Source: CAYLUN01 sp964386865 (GTDB lineage Bacteria; Verrucomicrobiota; Kiritimatiellia; RFP12; UBA1067). Taken from it: a DNA stretch of 37,808 nucleotides. The translations under genes and the position numbers were made by a program. The DNA is taken from positions 1 through 37,808 of the forward strand of contig CAYLUN010000052.1 in assembly GCA_964386865.1 (NCBI GenBank). Reading direction: 5' to 3'. Below, piece after piece: positions 26,801 to 33,420 of this stretch; positions within the stretch are counted from its first letter, which is position 1, and each line of letters begins with the position of its first letter. Below the pieces are notes generated by a model. The model was not told where the DNA came from, searched no databases, and saw only the letters and a program-made list of their open reading frames with translations.

Positions 26801-27287
26801 CGCCTGGCTGAAGAAGCACGGCAAGGAGAAGGGCGCGGAGCTCGACCCCGCGAGCTGGGAGCGCGTGATCACGTGGCTCGACGTGAACGCGCAGTTCACC
26901 GGCAACTACAGCTTCAACCGCGAGGAGAACCGCACGCCCGACCCCGCGGGCGAACAGGCGTTGCGGGCCTATGTGAAGGAGTGCCTCGGCGACACGCTCG
27001 CCGCGCAGCCATTCGAGGCGCTGGTCAACAACGGCTGCCTCGACGAGAGCCGCGTGCTCAATGCGCCGCTCGCCGCCGCGGCCGGCGGCTGGGGCCAGAT
27101 CCAGAAGTGGGCGAGCCGGGACGACGAGGGCTACAAGCGGATGCGTTCGCTGGCTGCCGCCGCGCTCGCGCCGCTGCCCGCGCACGATGTCTACGGCACC
27201 TGCGGCACGCCCGACCGCTGCCGCTGCGGCTCCTGCTGGGTCAAGCCGCACGAGGACGCGTTTCGCTCCGCCGTGCTGGGACACTAG
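23868..27287 (+). CDS. Exported diheme cytochrome, NPCBM plus hydrazine-synthase-alpha-like
   Basis: A 1,139-residue exported protein with signal peptide MRGLLIICVAAGVCLGPPAGRA. Residues about 30-205 resemble an NPCBM carbohydrate-binding domain (YSVGKQRMGFGLFAHVNSYL, YVRFEAKAGI). A helical linker follows. Then comes a TolB/propeller-like region (THPDLSYDGERVLFSF-type strands, FDPHYLPDGGMVFTSTRSQD, ELDPAVLNDGRIIYNRWEY) of the kind found in hydrazine synthase alpha-related proteins of PVC bacteria. Two CxxCH heme-c sites lie at residues 855 (CAGCH) and 905 (CIRCH). The last 30 residues hold four more cysteines (1112, 1118, 1120, 1123). The family is widespread outside anammox bacteria, so no hydrazine chemistry should be assumed. 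A periplasmic redox role on a carbohydrate-linked substrate is possible. The ATG at 23868 fits the signal peptide; the ribosome site is only G-rich. Confidence 0.8.
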   Translation: MRGLLIICVAAGVCLGPPAGRADSADDVLIQSVCAARMYFQAGLALCVENAARLPPAFKPYVSDAVRGGAAPAAISVDVTGLEHLCLVAEGSMGGGHTYWGEPVLTDAAGKATRLTDLQPQVVALGWSDLRVNRGDGPFYSVGKQRMGFGLFAHVNSYLSYALDKKYVRFEAKAGISDTGSADATATFSVCGGFDKRQAQAILASSMDNESVGDLGRAWLVAAGGGTLELARWIRTPGAALVAGAVSNALAQCGSEPELARRLAELAGAKKDGGEPEWLRLYLDALKAQREYQTLDEAVAQLDALCAFMASEGASVEPFRPAIDAARAQAVAERQKGKAALQACADTLAALRGKILFSHPALRFKDLLLDVRHLPLYYHNVDQYIGRSSRAAPGLLVLEDWKSAQPRERWLTRDRLPPGGTQHPDLSYDGERVLFSFCDHTEKDPVKRRFLIYEAAVDGSFVRPVTGTAKDPWEQTRRDGHYTVMIEDFDPHYLPDGGMVFTSTRSQDLARCHGGRNAPAFLLHRGALDGSGIQALSWGEANELDPAVLNDGRIIYNRWEYVNRHDCLFHKLWSMKPDGTGTAGFYGNLTPVPFSITEARAIPGSGKVMATATGHHSFTAGSVILVDPLKGVDGPDPVYRLTPEARYPEAQGWDTTTYVSPYPLTERLFFAAWSPYPHAHQGDSPGSEERAAKAGQRWDAYAVYLVFHHEGKAYRERVYKPKDNVSCFTPIPLRTRPVPPVSPSLLAPGSGERAGTFYVQNVYASAHPLEPGSVKYLRVNALFNQPTPRVPARSWAENEVAKGVLGTVPVGADGSAAFRLPSRTPVQLQLLDADKQCVMNMRTFIYLQDGERVSCAGCHEDRMRTPPPANYAAARVHEPAPIPGPDAKAGFNYVASVQPVFDRLCIRCHGLEKTEGGVNLTGAYVMSDGERCPSGSIRISKSYEALVSNPKFYKLMSRNRETNASAPKDYLSHASALPAWLKKHGKEKGAELDPASWERVITWLDVNAQFTGNYSFNREENRTPDPAGEQALRAYVKECLGDTLAAQPFEALVNNGCLDESRVLNAPLAAAAGGWGQIQKWASRDDEGYKRMRSLAAAALAPLPAHDVYGTCGTPDRCRCGSCWVKPHEDAFRSAVLGH

Positions 27288-27329
27288 CCTGACCGCACGC
27301 CACGGCGGGCGTCCCGCTCGCGCCTAGAG

Positions 27330-27356
27330 GGCGAGGCTGTGCCGAGCCGTCAGCCC
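27330..27356 (+). repeat. Left copy of a 27-bp direct repeat flanking the intergenic cassette
   Basis: GGCGAGGCTGTGCCGAGCCG followed by TCAGCCC matches the sequence at 28116-28142 at 25 of 27 positions in the same orientation. It lies 43 bp after the stop of the cytochrome gene. The two copies bracket the lower-GC cassette. They could be recombination or attachment-like sites, or two members of a dispersed repeat. Confidence 0.75.
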
Positions 27357-27362
27357 GCCCGG

Positions 27363-27511
27363 AGGTCTGGATTCGACAATAAGAGTCGGTAACATGCTGA
27401 AAGCCAATCTGTTACGACACAATTTGAGGTCTTGATTCGACGCTACTTGTCTTGATTCGACGCTAAGCGTCGATAACATTCTGAAAGCCAATCGGTTACG
27501 CCACAATTTGG
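27363..27511 (+). repeat. Tandem hairpin modules (left side of cassette)
   Basis: Two full copies, 27363-27426 and 27448-27511, are separated by a 20-bp partial copy at 27427-27446. Each begins GTCTKGATTCGAC and contains CTGAAAGCCAATC and a GTTACG, and each ends CACAATTTG. In the second copy the dyad TCGACGCTAAGCGTCGA (27457-27473) is a perfect hairpin. GTTAC starts 38 bp after the TCGAC start in both copies. The second copy continues into AAAATGGGTCTTAGA, so it leads directly to an ATG at 27519. Confidence 0.85.
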
Positions 27512-27518
27512 CTCCAAA

Positions 27519-27677
27519 ATGGGTCTTAGACGCGTTTTTTTGGGCGGTTTTTCTTTATCTAAGACCTCGAGAGGGCTACCGTTTCCAGCATGCCCCGATC
27601 CTCTTTACCTATACGCATCACCTCGCCCACCGGTGTCACGGAAGGGAGTTCCTGCTCCGTCTCGCCAAAGATCGTGA
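27519..27677 (+). pseudogene. Short degenerate reading frame after the left module
   Basis: A 52-codon frame beginning MGLRRVFLGG. Its start region aligns with that of the opposing 143-codon frame (MALERLFGGG), including the ATGGNCTTAGA bases and a later T-x-R-x-LP. It then loses similarity and stops at 27677. It has no Shine-Dalgarno. The best reading is a truncated second copy of the same gene start, facing the other copy. Confidence 0.3.
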
Positions 27678-27990
27678 TATTGAATCTGGAACGTCGACTC
27701 GAGAGTCTGGGCGCGGGCGACGAAAAGAGCCTGAGAGATTGGTATACAAACGCTGTGGCACGTCGCATCGAGGCTCGGTAGATGGCCCGCGCGGCCCATT
27801 GGAGCGAGTCGCTGGCGGCAGGGTCACGTCTATCGTCTTGAAAGCGTACCATGCGCACGCGAACCGGCGGACGTTCGCTGTTTCCGACGTGCCGAATCAA
27901 GAGGGTGAAGAGGGAACGCTTGGATCCGTCAGGGAGTCGCCGTGTTCTTACAACGCCGTTTCCACCCCCAAAAAGGCGCTCTAAGGCCAT
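27559..27990 (-). CDS. Hypothetical 143-residue protein inside the inverted modules
   Basis: A frame on the minus strand starting MALERLFGGGNGVVRTRRLP and ending GMLETVALSRS. It is Arg-rich and has no signal peptide, transmembrane helix or motif I recognise; FNITIFGETEQELPSVTPVG near the end looks protein-like. The start sits 63 bp after the dyad of the right-hand module, matching the 62 bp on the left side. It has no Shine-Dalgarno. The local base composition is lower in GC than both flanking genes, which suggests foreign origin. A competing plus-strand frame in the same bases (27590-27781) also looks plausible, so coding is uncertain. Confidence 0.35.
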   Translation of the reverse strand: MALERLFGGGNGVVRTRRLPDGSKRSLFTLLIRHVGNSERPPVRVRMVRFQDDRRDPAASDSLQWAARAIYRASMRRATAFVYQSLRLFSSPAPRLSSRRSRFNITIFGETEQELPSVTPVGEVMRIGKEDRGMLETVALSRS

Positions 27991-27991
27991 T

Positions 27992-28055
27992 TTTTGGGGG
28001 TTAAAAAGCTGTAACATAATGATAAAAAACAACTTATCGATGCTTAGCGTCGAAT
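27992..28055 (-). repeat. Right, inverted copy of the hairpin module
   Basis: On the minus strand the module reads ATTCGACGCTAAGCATCGAT, with GTTAC again 38 bp after the TCGAC start and CAAAAAATGGCCTTAGAGCG after it. The dyad at 28037-28053 has one G-T change relative to the left copy. It faces the left modules, so the pair forms long imperfect inverted repeats around 27519-27990. Confidence 0.8.
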
Positions 28056-28115
28056 AGCGAAAACACGGGGACGCCGGTCCTCCAGCGCGAGGCGACGCGG
28101 GAACGACCCGTGCGG

Positions 28116-28142
28116 GGCGAGACTGTGCCGAGCCGTCGGCCC
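28116..28142 (+). repeat. Right copy of the 27-bp direct repeat
   Basis: GGCGAGACTGTGCCGAGCCG followed by TCGGCCC matches 27330-27356 at 25 of 27 positions. It ends exactly at the hrpA stop codon (28143-28145), 786 bp from the left copy. Confidence 0.75.
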
Positions 28143-31100
28143 TCACACCGTCTTCGGATCCAGCACGTCGCGCCACAGCGCGTCGAGGCGCTTGGCCGAG
28201 ACGGGCACGGGCGTGCGCAGCTCCTGCGCGAAGAGCGAAACGCGGAACTCTTCGATGAGCCAGCGGTACTGCGCGAGCAGGGCGCGGTCGTGGCGCGGCG
28301 GCTCGGCCAGCGCGGTGTGCGCGACGTAGCGCTGCCAGAGCGGCTGGAGCTCCGCGAGCTTGCGCAGGTCTCCCGGCGGGTTGGACTGCGCCCGCTGGAT
28401 GCGCACGCGGCAGGCCTCGAGGTAGCGCGGCACGTGCTGGAGCTGCGCTGACGGCACCGACTCCGCGAAGCCCGGAAATATCAGCCACGCGAGCTGCTCG
28501 GTCAGGTCGTCGAGCGTCGGCTGCGGCAGCGGTGAGCCCAGCAGCTGGCCTTCGACCTCGCCCGCCGTATGCAGGATCGCAACCACCAGCCGCGTGCGGG
28601 CCGTGTGCACCACGCTTAGCCGGCTGCGCTCGGTCAGCAGGCGGCCGCGAAACTCGCTCTCGTCGCGGATGACCGGCTTGCCCTCCGTGAAGATCTCGCG
28701 CAGCGCGGCGCGCCCGATCTCCGCGCCGAGCGACTCGGCGCTCATCTCGCTCTGCTTGACGTAGAGCGCGACGGGGCGCGGCAGCGAGGGCGGCTGCACA
28801 AAGCGCTTCCACTCCTTGCCGAGGGCCAGCGCGAAGAGTCGGCAGAGGCCCTTCTCGTGCGAGGCGGCGGCCGCGGCCGCATCGGCGAAGAGGCGCAGCG
28901 AGGCGGCGTCTTGGGCGTCCGCCAGCGCGGGGTAGTTGATGATCGGCCAGCCGGCCTTGCCCACGTCCACCTGCGGCGGCAGCGGGCCGAAGCTCCAGCT
29001 CGTGAGCCCGTCCTTGTTCCACGGGCTCGTAGCGCGCTCGCTCGCGGCGGCCTGCGCCACGCGGGCTGCGAAGAGCTGCACCAGCGGCGCGACGTTGCGG
29101 CCGCTGCCCAGCTCGCGGCCCGCCTCGTCGACCGCGACGAAGCGCATGCGCAGGTGGTCGGGGAAGGCGTCCTCGCGCCACGCGTCCGCCGGCACGCGCA
29201 CGCCGCGCACGGCGTAGAGCGCGTCCGAGAAGCCGTCGGTGAGCGATCCGCGCCCGGGCGCTAGCTTGGAGCGGCACATCATCAGGGTCTCGTCGACCGG
29301 CTGGAGCAGGCGGCGGTAGCGAGTCGGCAGCACGTTCACCATCCAGCGCAGCTTCTCGTCGAGCAGGCCCGGCACGAGCCAGTCGCTGCGCCAAGCCGCG
29401 ACCAGCGGCAGGAGCGGGGCGGGCACGGTGCAGGTCACGCCGTCGTCGGCCTCGCCCTGCGCGTGGCGGTAGGTGAGGGCGAGGCGGTTGCCGCTGAGCG
29501 TGATCGCGTCCGGAAACTCTTTGGAGAGATCGTGCGCGGGCGGCAGGTCGGCGTCGGTCATGAGGAGGCCGGCGCCCGGTATCGAGTCGGCTTCCGACCG
29601 TTTGACCCACTGGCGCAGGTCGGAGGCGTTACAGACGGCCGGCGGCAGGCGCGCGTCGTAGAAGGCGAAGGCGGCCTCGGGATCGAAGAGCGAGCCGTGC
29701 TGGCGGGTCTTCTCCTCGGCGTCGAGCAGGGCGCGGATACGGCCGAGGTTCGCGGCGAGGAAGGGCGGTAGGGGCGTGGGGAAGGCGCCGGCCACGAGGC
29801 CTTCGCGGATGAAGATGGCACGGGACTCTGCGGGCGCGATGCGGCTGTAGTCGCGCGTGCGGCCCTCGGCGAGCACGAGGCCGAAGAGGGTCACGCGCTC
29901 CTTGACGCGCACGAAGCCGCGGGCGGCGTCCCATGAGGCGGAGTGGTAGCTGTACTTGCAGAGCCGCCGGGCGACAGGCTCGATCCACTCCGGGTCGATA
30001 CAGGCCGCCGTGCGGGCGTAGAGGCGCGAAGTCTCCACAAGCTCGCCGGTCACGATCCAGTCGCGGGAAATCGCCTTCTGCCCGTGGCGCGGAGCGCTGG
30101 GGTCGGGCTTCTGCTCCTTCAGCTTGGCGAGGCCCGAGCCCGGGAAGAGCGCGAAGCGGATGCCGCGCGCGCCGCGGTACTCGCTCGTCTCGGGGTCGCG
30201 CTGGCCGAGGTTGCCGAGCAGGCCGGTGAGCAGGGCGCGGTGCAGGCCCGTGTCGCCGCCCGCCGTAGAGGCGGTGTCGAGTTGGAGATCCTTGCAGAGC
30301 CGTTCGAACTGGTCGCGCAGGTCGCTCCAGTCGCGCATGCGGGGATACGAGAGGAAGTTCTCTTTGCAAAGCCGGCGGGCGGCGGACTGCGAGGCCTTGG
30401 CGGTGTGGTCCTGATACCAACGCCAGAGGCGGATGTGCGCGGCGAAGTCCGAGACGGGTGAGAGGAATCGGGCGTGCAGCTTGTCGGCCTCGGCTTGTTT
30501 CTCGATCGGTCGGCGACGCGGGTCGTCGCACTCGAGCGCCGCCACGACGATGAGCGTTTCGGCGAGGGTTTTCTCGTGGTGCGCCGCGAAGAGGATGCGC
30601 GCGAGCGCAGGCTCGAGCGGCAGGCGCGCGAGCTGGCGGCCGAGGGGGGTGAGCGAGGCGGTCGGCAGTCGGCTGTCGGCAGTCGGCAGTCGGGCGTCGT
30701 GAGTCGTGGGACGGGAGTCGGGAACCTCCTCGATGGCCCCGATCATGTCGAGTTCGCGGTAGCCCTCGCGGATGGAGGCGGAGGTCGGCGGGTCGATGAA
30801 GGGGAAGGTCTCGATCTCGCCGAGCTTGAGGTCGAGCATGGTGAGGATCACGCCCGCGAGGCTGGCGCGCAGGATCTCGGGCGGCGTGAAGTCGTCGCGC
30901 TTCTTGAAGTCGTCTTCGCCGTACAGGCGCACGCAGACGCCGGGCGCGATGCGGCCGCAGCGGCCTTTGCGCTGGTTGGCGCTGGCCTGCGAGACGGGCT
31001 CGATCTGGAGGCGCTGCACCTGCGTGCGCGGGTTGTAGCGGCTGAGGCGCACGAGGCCGGAGTCGATCACGTAGCGGATGCCGGGGAGCGTGACCGAGGT

Positions 31101-31949
31101 CTCGGCGACGTTCGTGGAGAGGATGATGCGGCGGTTGGAGGAGAGCTTGAAGGCGCGCTGCTGTTCGCCGGCGGGGAGCGAGGCGAGCAGCGGGATGACC
31201 TCGGTGTGCGGCAGGCGGCGGCCGGCGAGGGTTTCAGTGGCGTCGCGGATGTCGCGCTCGCCGGGCAGGAAGACGAGGATGTCGCCGGGGCCTTCGGAGA
31301 TGAGCTCGTCGACGGCGTTGGCGATCTGGCGCGGCAGGTCGGGGTCGTCGCTCTCCTCGGCGGCGCGCCAGCGCGTCTCGATGGGGTAGAGGCGGCCGGG
31401 CACGGAGAGGATGGGGGCGCGGTCAAAGAAGGCGGAGAAGCGCTCGACGTCGAGTGTGGCGGAACTGATAATGAGTTTGAGGTCCGGGCGGCGCGGCAAG
31501 ACGCGCTTGAGGATGCCGAGCAGGAAGTCGATGTTCAGCGAGCGCTCGTGGGCCTCGTCGATGATGAGCGTGTCGTAGGCGCGGAAGAGGCGGTCGTGGC
31601 GCGTCTCGGCGAGCAGGATGCCGTCGGTCATGAACTTGACCACGGTCTCCTGCGAGAGCTTCTTGTCGAAGCGGTGCTGGTAGCCGACAAAGCCGCCGGG
31701 CTCCTCGCCGAACTCCTCGGCGACGCGGCGGGCCATGGCGAGCGCGGCGAGGCGGCGCGGCTGGGTGCAGCCGATCAGGCCGCGGCGGCCGCGGCCGGCC
31801 TGGAGCGCGATCTTGGGGAGCTGCGTGGTCTTGCCTGAGCCGGTGTCGCCGCAGACGATCACGACCTGCCGGTCGCGCAGCGCCTGCGCGATGGCTTCAG
31901 CATGCGCGGTGATCGGCAGCTCGGGGGGAAATGTGAGTTTGGGCGTCAT
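28143..31949 (-). CDS. hrpA: ATP-dependent RNA helicase HrpA (DEAH box)
   Basis: A 1,268-residue helicase, near the 1,300 residues of E. coli HrpA, acting on RNA and ribosome-associated mRNA in the cytoplasm. Walker A is GDTGSGKTTQLPK, followed by DEAHERSLNIDFLLG, SAT (LIISSATLDVERF) and motif VI QRKGRCGRIAPG. After these come the HA2 region (LTPLGRQLARLPLEPALARI), an OB-fold and the long C-terminal DUF3418-type region that distinguishes HrpA from shorter DEAH helicases. Residues about 410-430 are encoded by nine 7-bp tandem repeats and look like an insertion in the loop before LTPLG. The ATG at 31949 has no Shine-Dalgarno; a promoter lies at 31979-32007. It diverges from the SGNH hydrolase gene. 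Confidence 0.95.
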   Translation of the reverse strand: MTPKLTFPPELPITAHAEAIAQALRDRQVVIVCGDTGSGKTTQLPKIALQAGRGRRGLIGCTQPRRLAALAMARRVAEEFGEEPGGFVGYQHRFDKKLSQETVVKFMTDGILLAETRHDRLFRAYDTLIIDEAHERSLNIDFLLGILKRVLPRRPDLKLIISSATLDVERFSAFFDRAPILSVPGRLYPIETRWRAAEESDDPDLPRQIANAVDELISEGPGDILVFLPGERDIRDATETLAGRRLPHTEVIPLLASLPAGEQQRAFKLSSNRRIILSTNVAETSVTLPGIRYVIDSGLVRLSRYNPRTQVQRLQIEPVSQASANQRKGRCGRIAPGVCVRLYGEDDFKKRDDFTPPEILRASLAGVILTMLDLKLGEIETFPFIDPPTSASIREGYRELDMIGAIEEVPDSRPTTHDARLPTADSRLPTASLTPLGRQLARLPLEPALARILFAAHHEKTLAETLIVVAALECDDPRRRPIEKQAEADKLHARFLSPVSDFAAHIRLWRWYQDHTAKASQSAARRLCKENFLSYPRMRDWSDLRDQFERLCKDLQLDTASTAGGDTGLHRALLTGLLGNLGQRDPETSEYRGARGIRFALFPGSGLAKLKEQKPDPSAPRHGQKAISRDWIVTGELVETSRLYARTAACIDPEWIEPVARRLCKYSYHSASWDAARGFVRVKERVTLFGLVLAEGRTRDYSRIAPAESRAIFIREGLVAGAFPTPLPPFLAANLGRIRALLDAEEKTRQHGSLFDPEAAFAFYDARLPPAVCNASDLRQWVKRSEADSIPGAGLLMTDADLPPAHDLSKEFPDAITLSGNRLALTYRHAQGEADDGVTCTVPAPLLPLVAAWRSDWLVPGLLDEKLRWMVNVLPTRYRRLLQPVDETLMMCRSKLAPGRGSLTDGFSDALYAVRGVRVPADAWREDAFPDHLRMRFVAVDEAGRELGSGRNVAPLVQLFAARVAQAAASERATSPWNKDGLTSWSFGPLPPQVDVGKAGWPIINYPALADAQDAASLRLFADAAAAAASHEKGLCRLFALALGKEWKRFVQPPSLPRPVALYVKQSEMSAESLGAEIGRAALREIFTEGKPVIRDESEFRGRLLTERSRLSVVHTARTRLVVAILHTAGEVEGQLLGSPLPQPTLDDLTEQLAWLIFPGFAESVPSAQLQHVPRYLEACRVRIQRAQSNPPGDLRKLAELQPLWQRYVAHTALAEPPRHDRALLAQYRWLIEEFRVSLFAQELRTPVPVSAKRLDALWRDVLDPKTV
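30661..30723 (-). repeat. Nine 7-bp tandem repeats inside hrpA
   Basis: On the plus strand the units are GTCGGCA, GTCGGCT, GTCGGCA, GTCGGCA, GTCGGGC, GTCGTGA, GTCGTGG, GACGGGA and GTCGGGA. Nine units make 63 bp, exactly 21 codons, so the frame is kept. They encode the repetitive DSRPTTHDARLPTADSRLPT segment of HrpA. Confidence 0.93.
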
Positions 31950-31978
31950 AGGGTGGCTCGGCGCGAATGCAGGTGCAA

Positions 31979-32007
31979 ACAGTACACAGAAGCGCGTGGG
32001 GCGTCAA
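31979..32007 (-). promoter_or_regulatory. Putative hrpA promoter
   Basis: On the minus strand, TTGACG (32007-32002), a 17-bp spacer and TACTGT (31984-31979) lie 29 bp before the ATG at 31949. Confidence 0.5.
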
Positions 32008-32047
32008 TCCGCTTCGATGCCACTTGCCCCATTCGCAGATGCGAGGA

Positions 32048-32077
32048 TTGACTTTCGGTTCTCGCCGTCGGCATAAT
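32048..32077 (+). promoter_or_regulatory. Sigma-70 promoter of the SGNH hydrolase gene
   Basis: TTGACT (32048-32053), an 18-bp spacer and CATAAT (32072-32077) each match consensus at five of six bases. The GGAGG ribosome site at 32089-32093 and GTG at 32103 follow at normal distances. Confidence 0.65.
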
Positions 32078-32102
32078 ACGGACACAACGGAGGCTCGTGT
32101 AA

Positions 32103-33404
32103 GTGAAACGAATTGCGCTGATTGCCGTCGTGTCGGGGCTGTCAGGGCTCGCCGCCGAGACGCCAAGTCTGGTGCCGGCGGGCGGGTGGACGATCAAAGC
32201 CGCGATCGGCGGCGTCTCGGCCGAGCTGGAGGTCGCTCCGCCGGATCTCGTGACCGTGACGGACGAGAAGTACGGCGAGCTGGACGCGTTTCAGGGGCCT
32301 GTCTGGCGGCGGGGCACGCCGCTGCTCGGCACCAAGGCCGAGGCGTGCAGCGTGGCGGACGCGCTGGAGCCGGGGTCGCTGACCGTGCGCGACGGGCCGG
32401 GCGCGACCGCGAAGACCTACCAGCTCGGCAAGGACTACCAGCTCGAGCCGCGCTGGGCGGGTTTCGGCCGGCTGGAGGGCGGCGCGATTCCGGCGGACAA
32501 GCCGGTCTACGCGACCTACCGCTACGCGCAAATGCGCCTGGACAGCGTGGTGCTGACGGCGGACGGGAAGCTGGTCGTGCGCAAAGGCCTGCCACACGTG
32601 GCCACGCCGCGCCCGCCGAACCTCGCGGCGGGCGAGTCGCGCGTGGGCAATGTGTGGCTTTCCGGCCGCATCGGTGCGCTGACGTCCGCGAGCCTCTTTC
32701 CGATTCTGGAGGCGGCCTATCCCGAGCCGCCGCGCGCTGGGCCGGCGGACGCGGAGCGGCTGCTGCCCAAGACGCTCGCGAAGCTGCAGAGCGGCGCGCC
32801 GGTCAAGATCCTCGCCTGGGGCGACAGCGTCACGGAGTGCGTCTACCTGCCGTGGGAGCACAAGTGGCAGGAGCAGTTCGCGCGGCGGCTGCGTGCGCGC
32901 TTCCCCAAGGCCAGCATCATCATGCTCTCCGAGGGCTGGGGCGGCCGCACCACCACGGCGTACCGCAAGGAGCCGCCGGGGAGCGTGCGGAACTACGCCG
33001 ACAAGGTGTTGGCGCTCAAGCCGGACCTGATCGTCTCCGAGTTCATCAACGACGCGTCGATGGACGAGGCGGCGGTGCTAGAGAACTACGGCGCGATCCT
33101 CAAGGATTTCCGGCAGATCGGCGCGGAGTGGGTGATCCTCACGCCGCACTACGCGCGGCCCGACTGGATGGGCCTCAGGCAGGAGCGCGAGATCGACCGC
33201 GACCCGCGCCCGTACGTGAGCGGCCTGCGGCTCTTCGCGCAGAACAACCGCGTGGCGCTGGCCGACGCCTCGCTGCGCTGGGGCCGGCTGTGGCGGCAGG
33301 GGCTGCCCTACTCCACCTTGCTGATGAACAACATCAACCACCCCGACGAGCGCGGCATGGCGCTCTTCGCGGACGCGCTGATGGGACTGTTCGGCGAGCC
33401 TTGA
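32103..33404 (+). CDS. Exported SGNH/GDSL-family hydrolase
   Basis: A 433-residue exported esterase-like protein. The N-terminus (V/M)KRIALIAVVSGLSGLAA is a short signal peptide. Residues about 20-225 look like a beta-rich accessory domain. The SGNH domain starts with ILAWGDSVTECVY (nucleophile Ser242 in block I). A glycine block appears in SEGWGGRTT, block III is SEFINDAS, and the last block INHPDERGM supplies the catalytic His. Relatives remove acyl groups from polysaccharides, but no substrate can be assigned. The start is a GTG at 32103, chosen for GGAGG nine bases upstream and the promoter at 32048-32077. Its stop is 16 bp from the stop of the convergent symporter gene. Confidence 0.87.
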   Translation: MKRIALIAVVSGLSGLAAETPSLVPAGGWTIKAAIGGVSAELEVAPPDLVTVTDEKYGELDAFQGPVWRRGTPLLGTKAEACSVADALEPGSLTVRDGPGATAKTYQLGKDYQLEPRWAGFGRLEGGAIPADKPVYATYRYAQMRLDSVVLTADGKLVVRKGLPHVATPRPPNLAAGESRVGNVWLSGRIGALTSASLFPILEAAYPEPPRAGPADAERLLPKTLAKLQSGAPVKILAWGDSVTECVYLPWEHKWQEQFARRLRARFPKASIIMLSEGWGGRTTTAYRKEPPGSVRNYADKVLALKPDLIVSEFINDASMDEAAVLENYGAILKDFRQIGAEWVILTPHYARPDWMGLRQEREIDRDPRPYVSGLRLFAQNNRVALADASLRWGRLWRQGLPYSTLLMNNINHPDERGMALFADALMGLFGEP

Positions 33405-33420
33405 AACGAAGCAACTCAAG

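Noticed and set aside
23868..27287. Evidence for anammox metabolism from the hydrazine-synthase-alpha-like protein.
   Set aside because: Only the alpha-like fold is present, with no beta/gamma subunits or hydrazine dehydrogenase. Related proteins are common in non-anammox PVC bacteria.
27508..27984. A 158-codon plus-strand frame from a TTG across the intergenic cassette.
   Set aside because: It starts inside the repeat module at a rare start codon, lacks a ribosome site and ignores the conserved ATG position at 27519. It shows no recognisable motif.
30661..30723. The period-7 arrays as a CRISPR array.
   Set aside because: The units are 7 bp with no spacers, and there are no cas genes; they are simple tandem repeats.
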